Source: an uncultured Clostridia bacterium (GTDB lineage: Bacteria; Bacillota; Clostridia; Oscillospirales; Acutalibacteraceae). From it: DNA of 64,000 nucleotides. The notes beneath the pieces are model-generated. The model had not been told where the DNA came from. It ran no database searches and saw only the letters and a list, made by a program, of their open reading frames with translations. Position numbers and translations under genes: made by a program. Positions 63,961-64,000 of this stretch are shown one piece after another. The DNA lies in assembly GCA_947625485.1 (NCBI GenBank), contig CANQOP010000002.1, forward strand, positions 81,269-145,268, written 5' to 3'. Position 1 is the stretch's first letter. Each line of letters begins with the position of its first letter.

Positions 63961-63996
63961 AAACACACTTGCGATAAGCAGGTGTGTTTTTTCGTA
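63961..63996 (+). terminator. Plus-strand intrinsic terminator at the window end
   Basis: AACACACTTGC-GATAA-GCAGGTGTGTT followed by TTTTT. No plus-strand gene is seen upstream within the 400-bp gap, so it would end a small RNA or a remnant transcript. Confidence 0.7.
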
Positions 63997-64000
63997 TAAA

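Noticed and set aside
1-64000. tRNA, rRNA, CRISPR arrays, transposases or phage genes
   Set aside because: I looked on both strands and found none that I could support; the decayed and GC-rich patch at 53-57 kb has no recombinase.

Overview
The window reads as a chromosomal segment of a low-GC, spore-forming Clostridia, most likely of the Oscillospirales/Ruminococcus kind. That placement is inferred from gene content and order (spoIVB next to spo0A, a BofA-like gene, a DUF4364-type gene, a stand-alone AICAR transformylase beside a PurO-like IMP cyclohydrolase, a divergent type IIA topoisomerase pair). It is not a species call. Nearly everything is on the minus strand. The exceptions are CPBP-tadA (22.7-24.1 kb), spoIVB-spo0A-copA (28.4-33.0 kb) and one DUF4364-like gene (43.6 kb).

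Layout. 1-16.9 kb is a long minus-strand run of core genes: rlmB-like, dprA, topA, trmFO, plsX, rnc, a radical SAM gene, smc, ftsY, an XTP/dITP pyrophosphatase, yhbY, nadD, yqeK, rsfS and leuS (leuS leaves the window). 16.9-18.3 kb is infC-rpmI-rplT with a strong promoter, a leader and an attenuator. 18.3-22.5 kb looks like a CDP-polyol (probably ribitol phosphate) wall-polymer operon. 22.7-33.0 kb holds a CPBP protease, tadA, cca, a CtpE-like P-type ATPase, the spoIVB-spo0A sporulation pair and a copper ATPase with a copper chaperone fused at its C terminus. 33.2-35.0 kb is an ECF sigma factor fused to a membrane segment and a large extracytoplasmic domain. 35.1-41.9 kb is purine operon 1 (purE-purF-purM-purN-purO-purH(AICARFT)-purD). 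42.1-47.3 kb contains NfeD/SPFH, DUF4364, BofA-like, secG and the topoisomerase A subunit. 47.3-52.7 kb continues with the B subunit, uvrB, radC and pyrE.

52.9-57.0 kb is an accessory patch: a dead VOC/glyoxalase gene, a visibly GC-richer block (58-codon ORF + MATE efflux pump + LacI-family regulator), and a dead MFS transporter. 57.0-63.6 kb is purine cluster 2 (purC-purF2-purB-purA-guaA). Together the two purine clusters supply most IMP, AMP and GMP steps, with two purF copies; purL is not in the window. The last 420 bases hold a promoter for purC, an imperfect direct repeat and a plus-strand terminator.

Points that stand out: the one-protein sigma-membrane-sensor fusion, an in-frame CopZ with its own strong ribosome-binding site inside copA, probable non-canonical starts for infC (ATC) and the radical SAM gene (ATT, hidden from the ORF track), and the decayed and GC-rich patch. 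I saw no tRNA, rRNA, CRISPR array or intact transposase.
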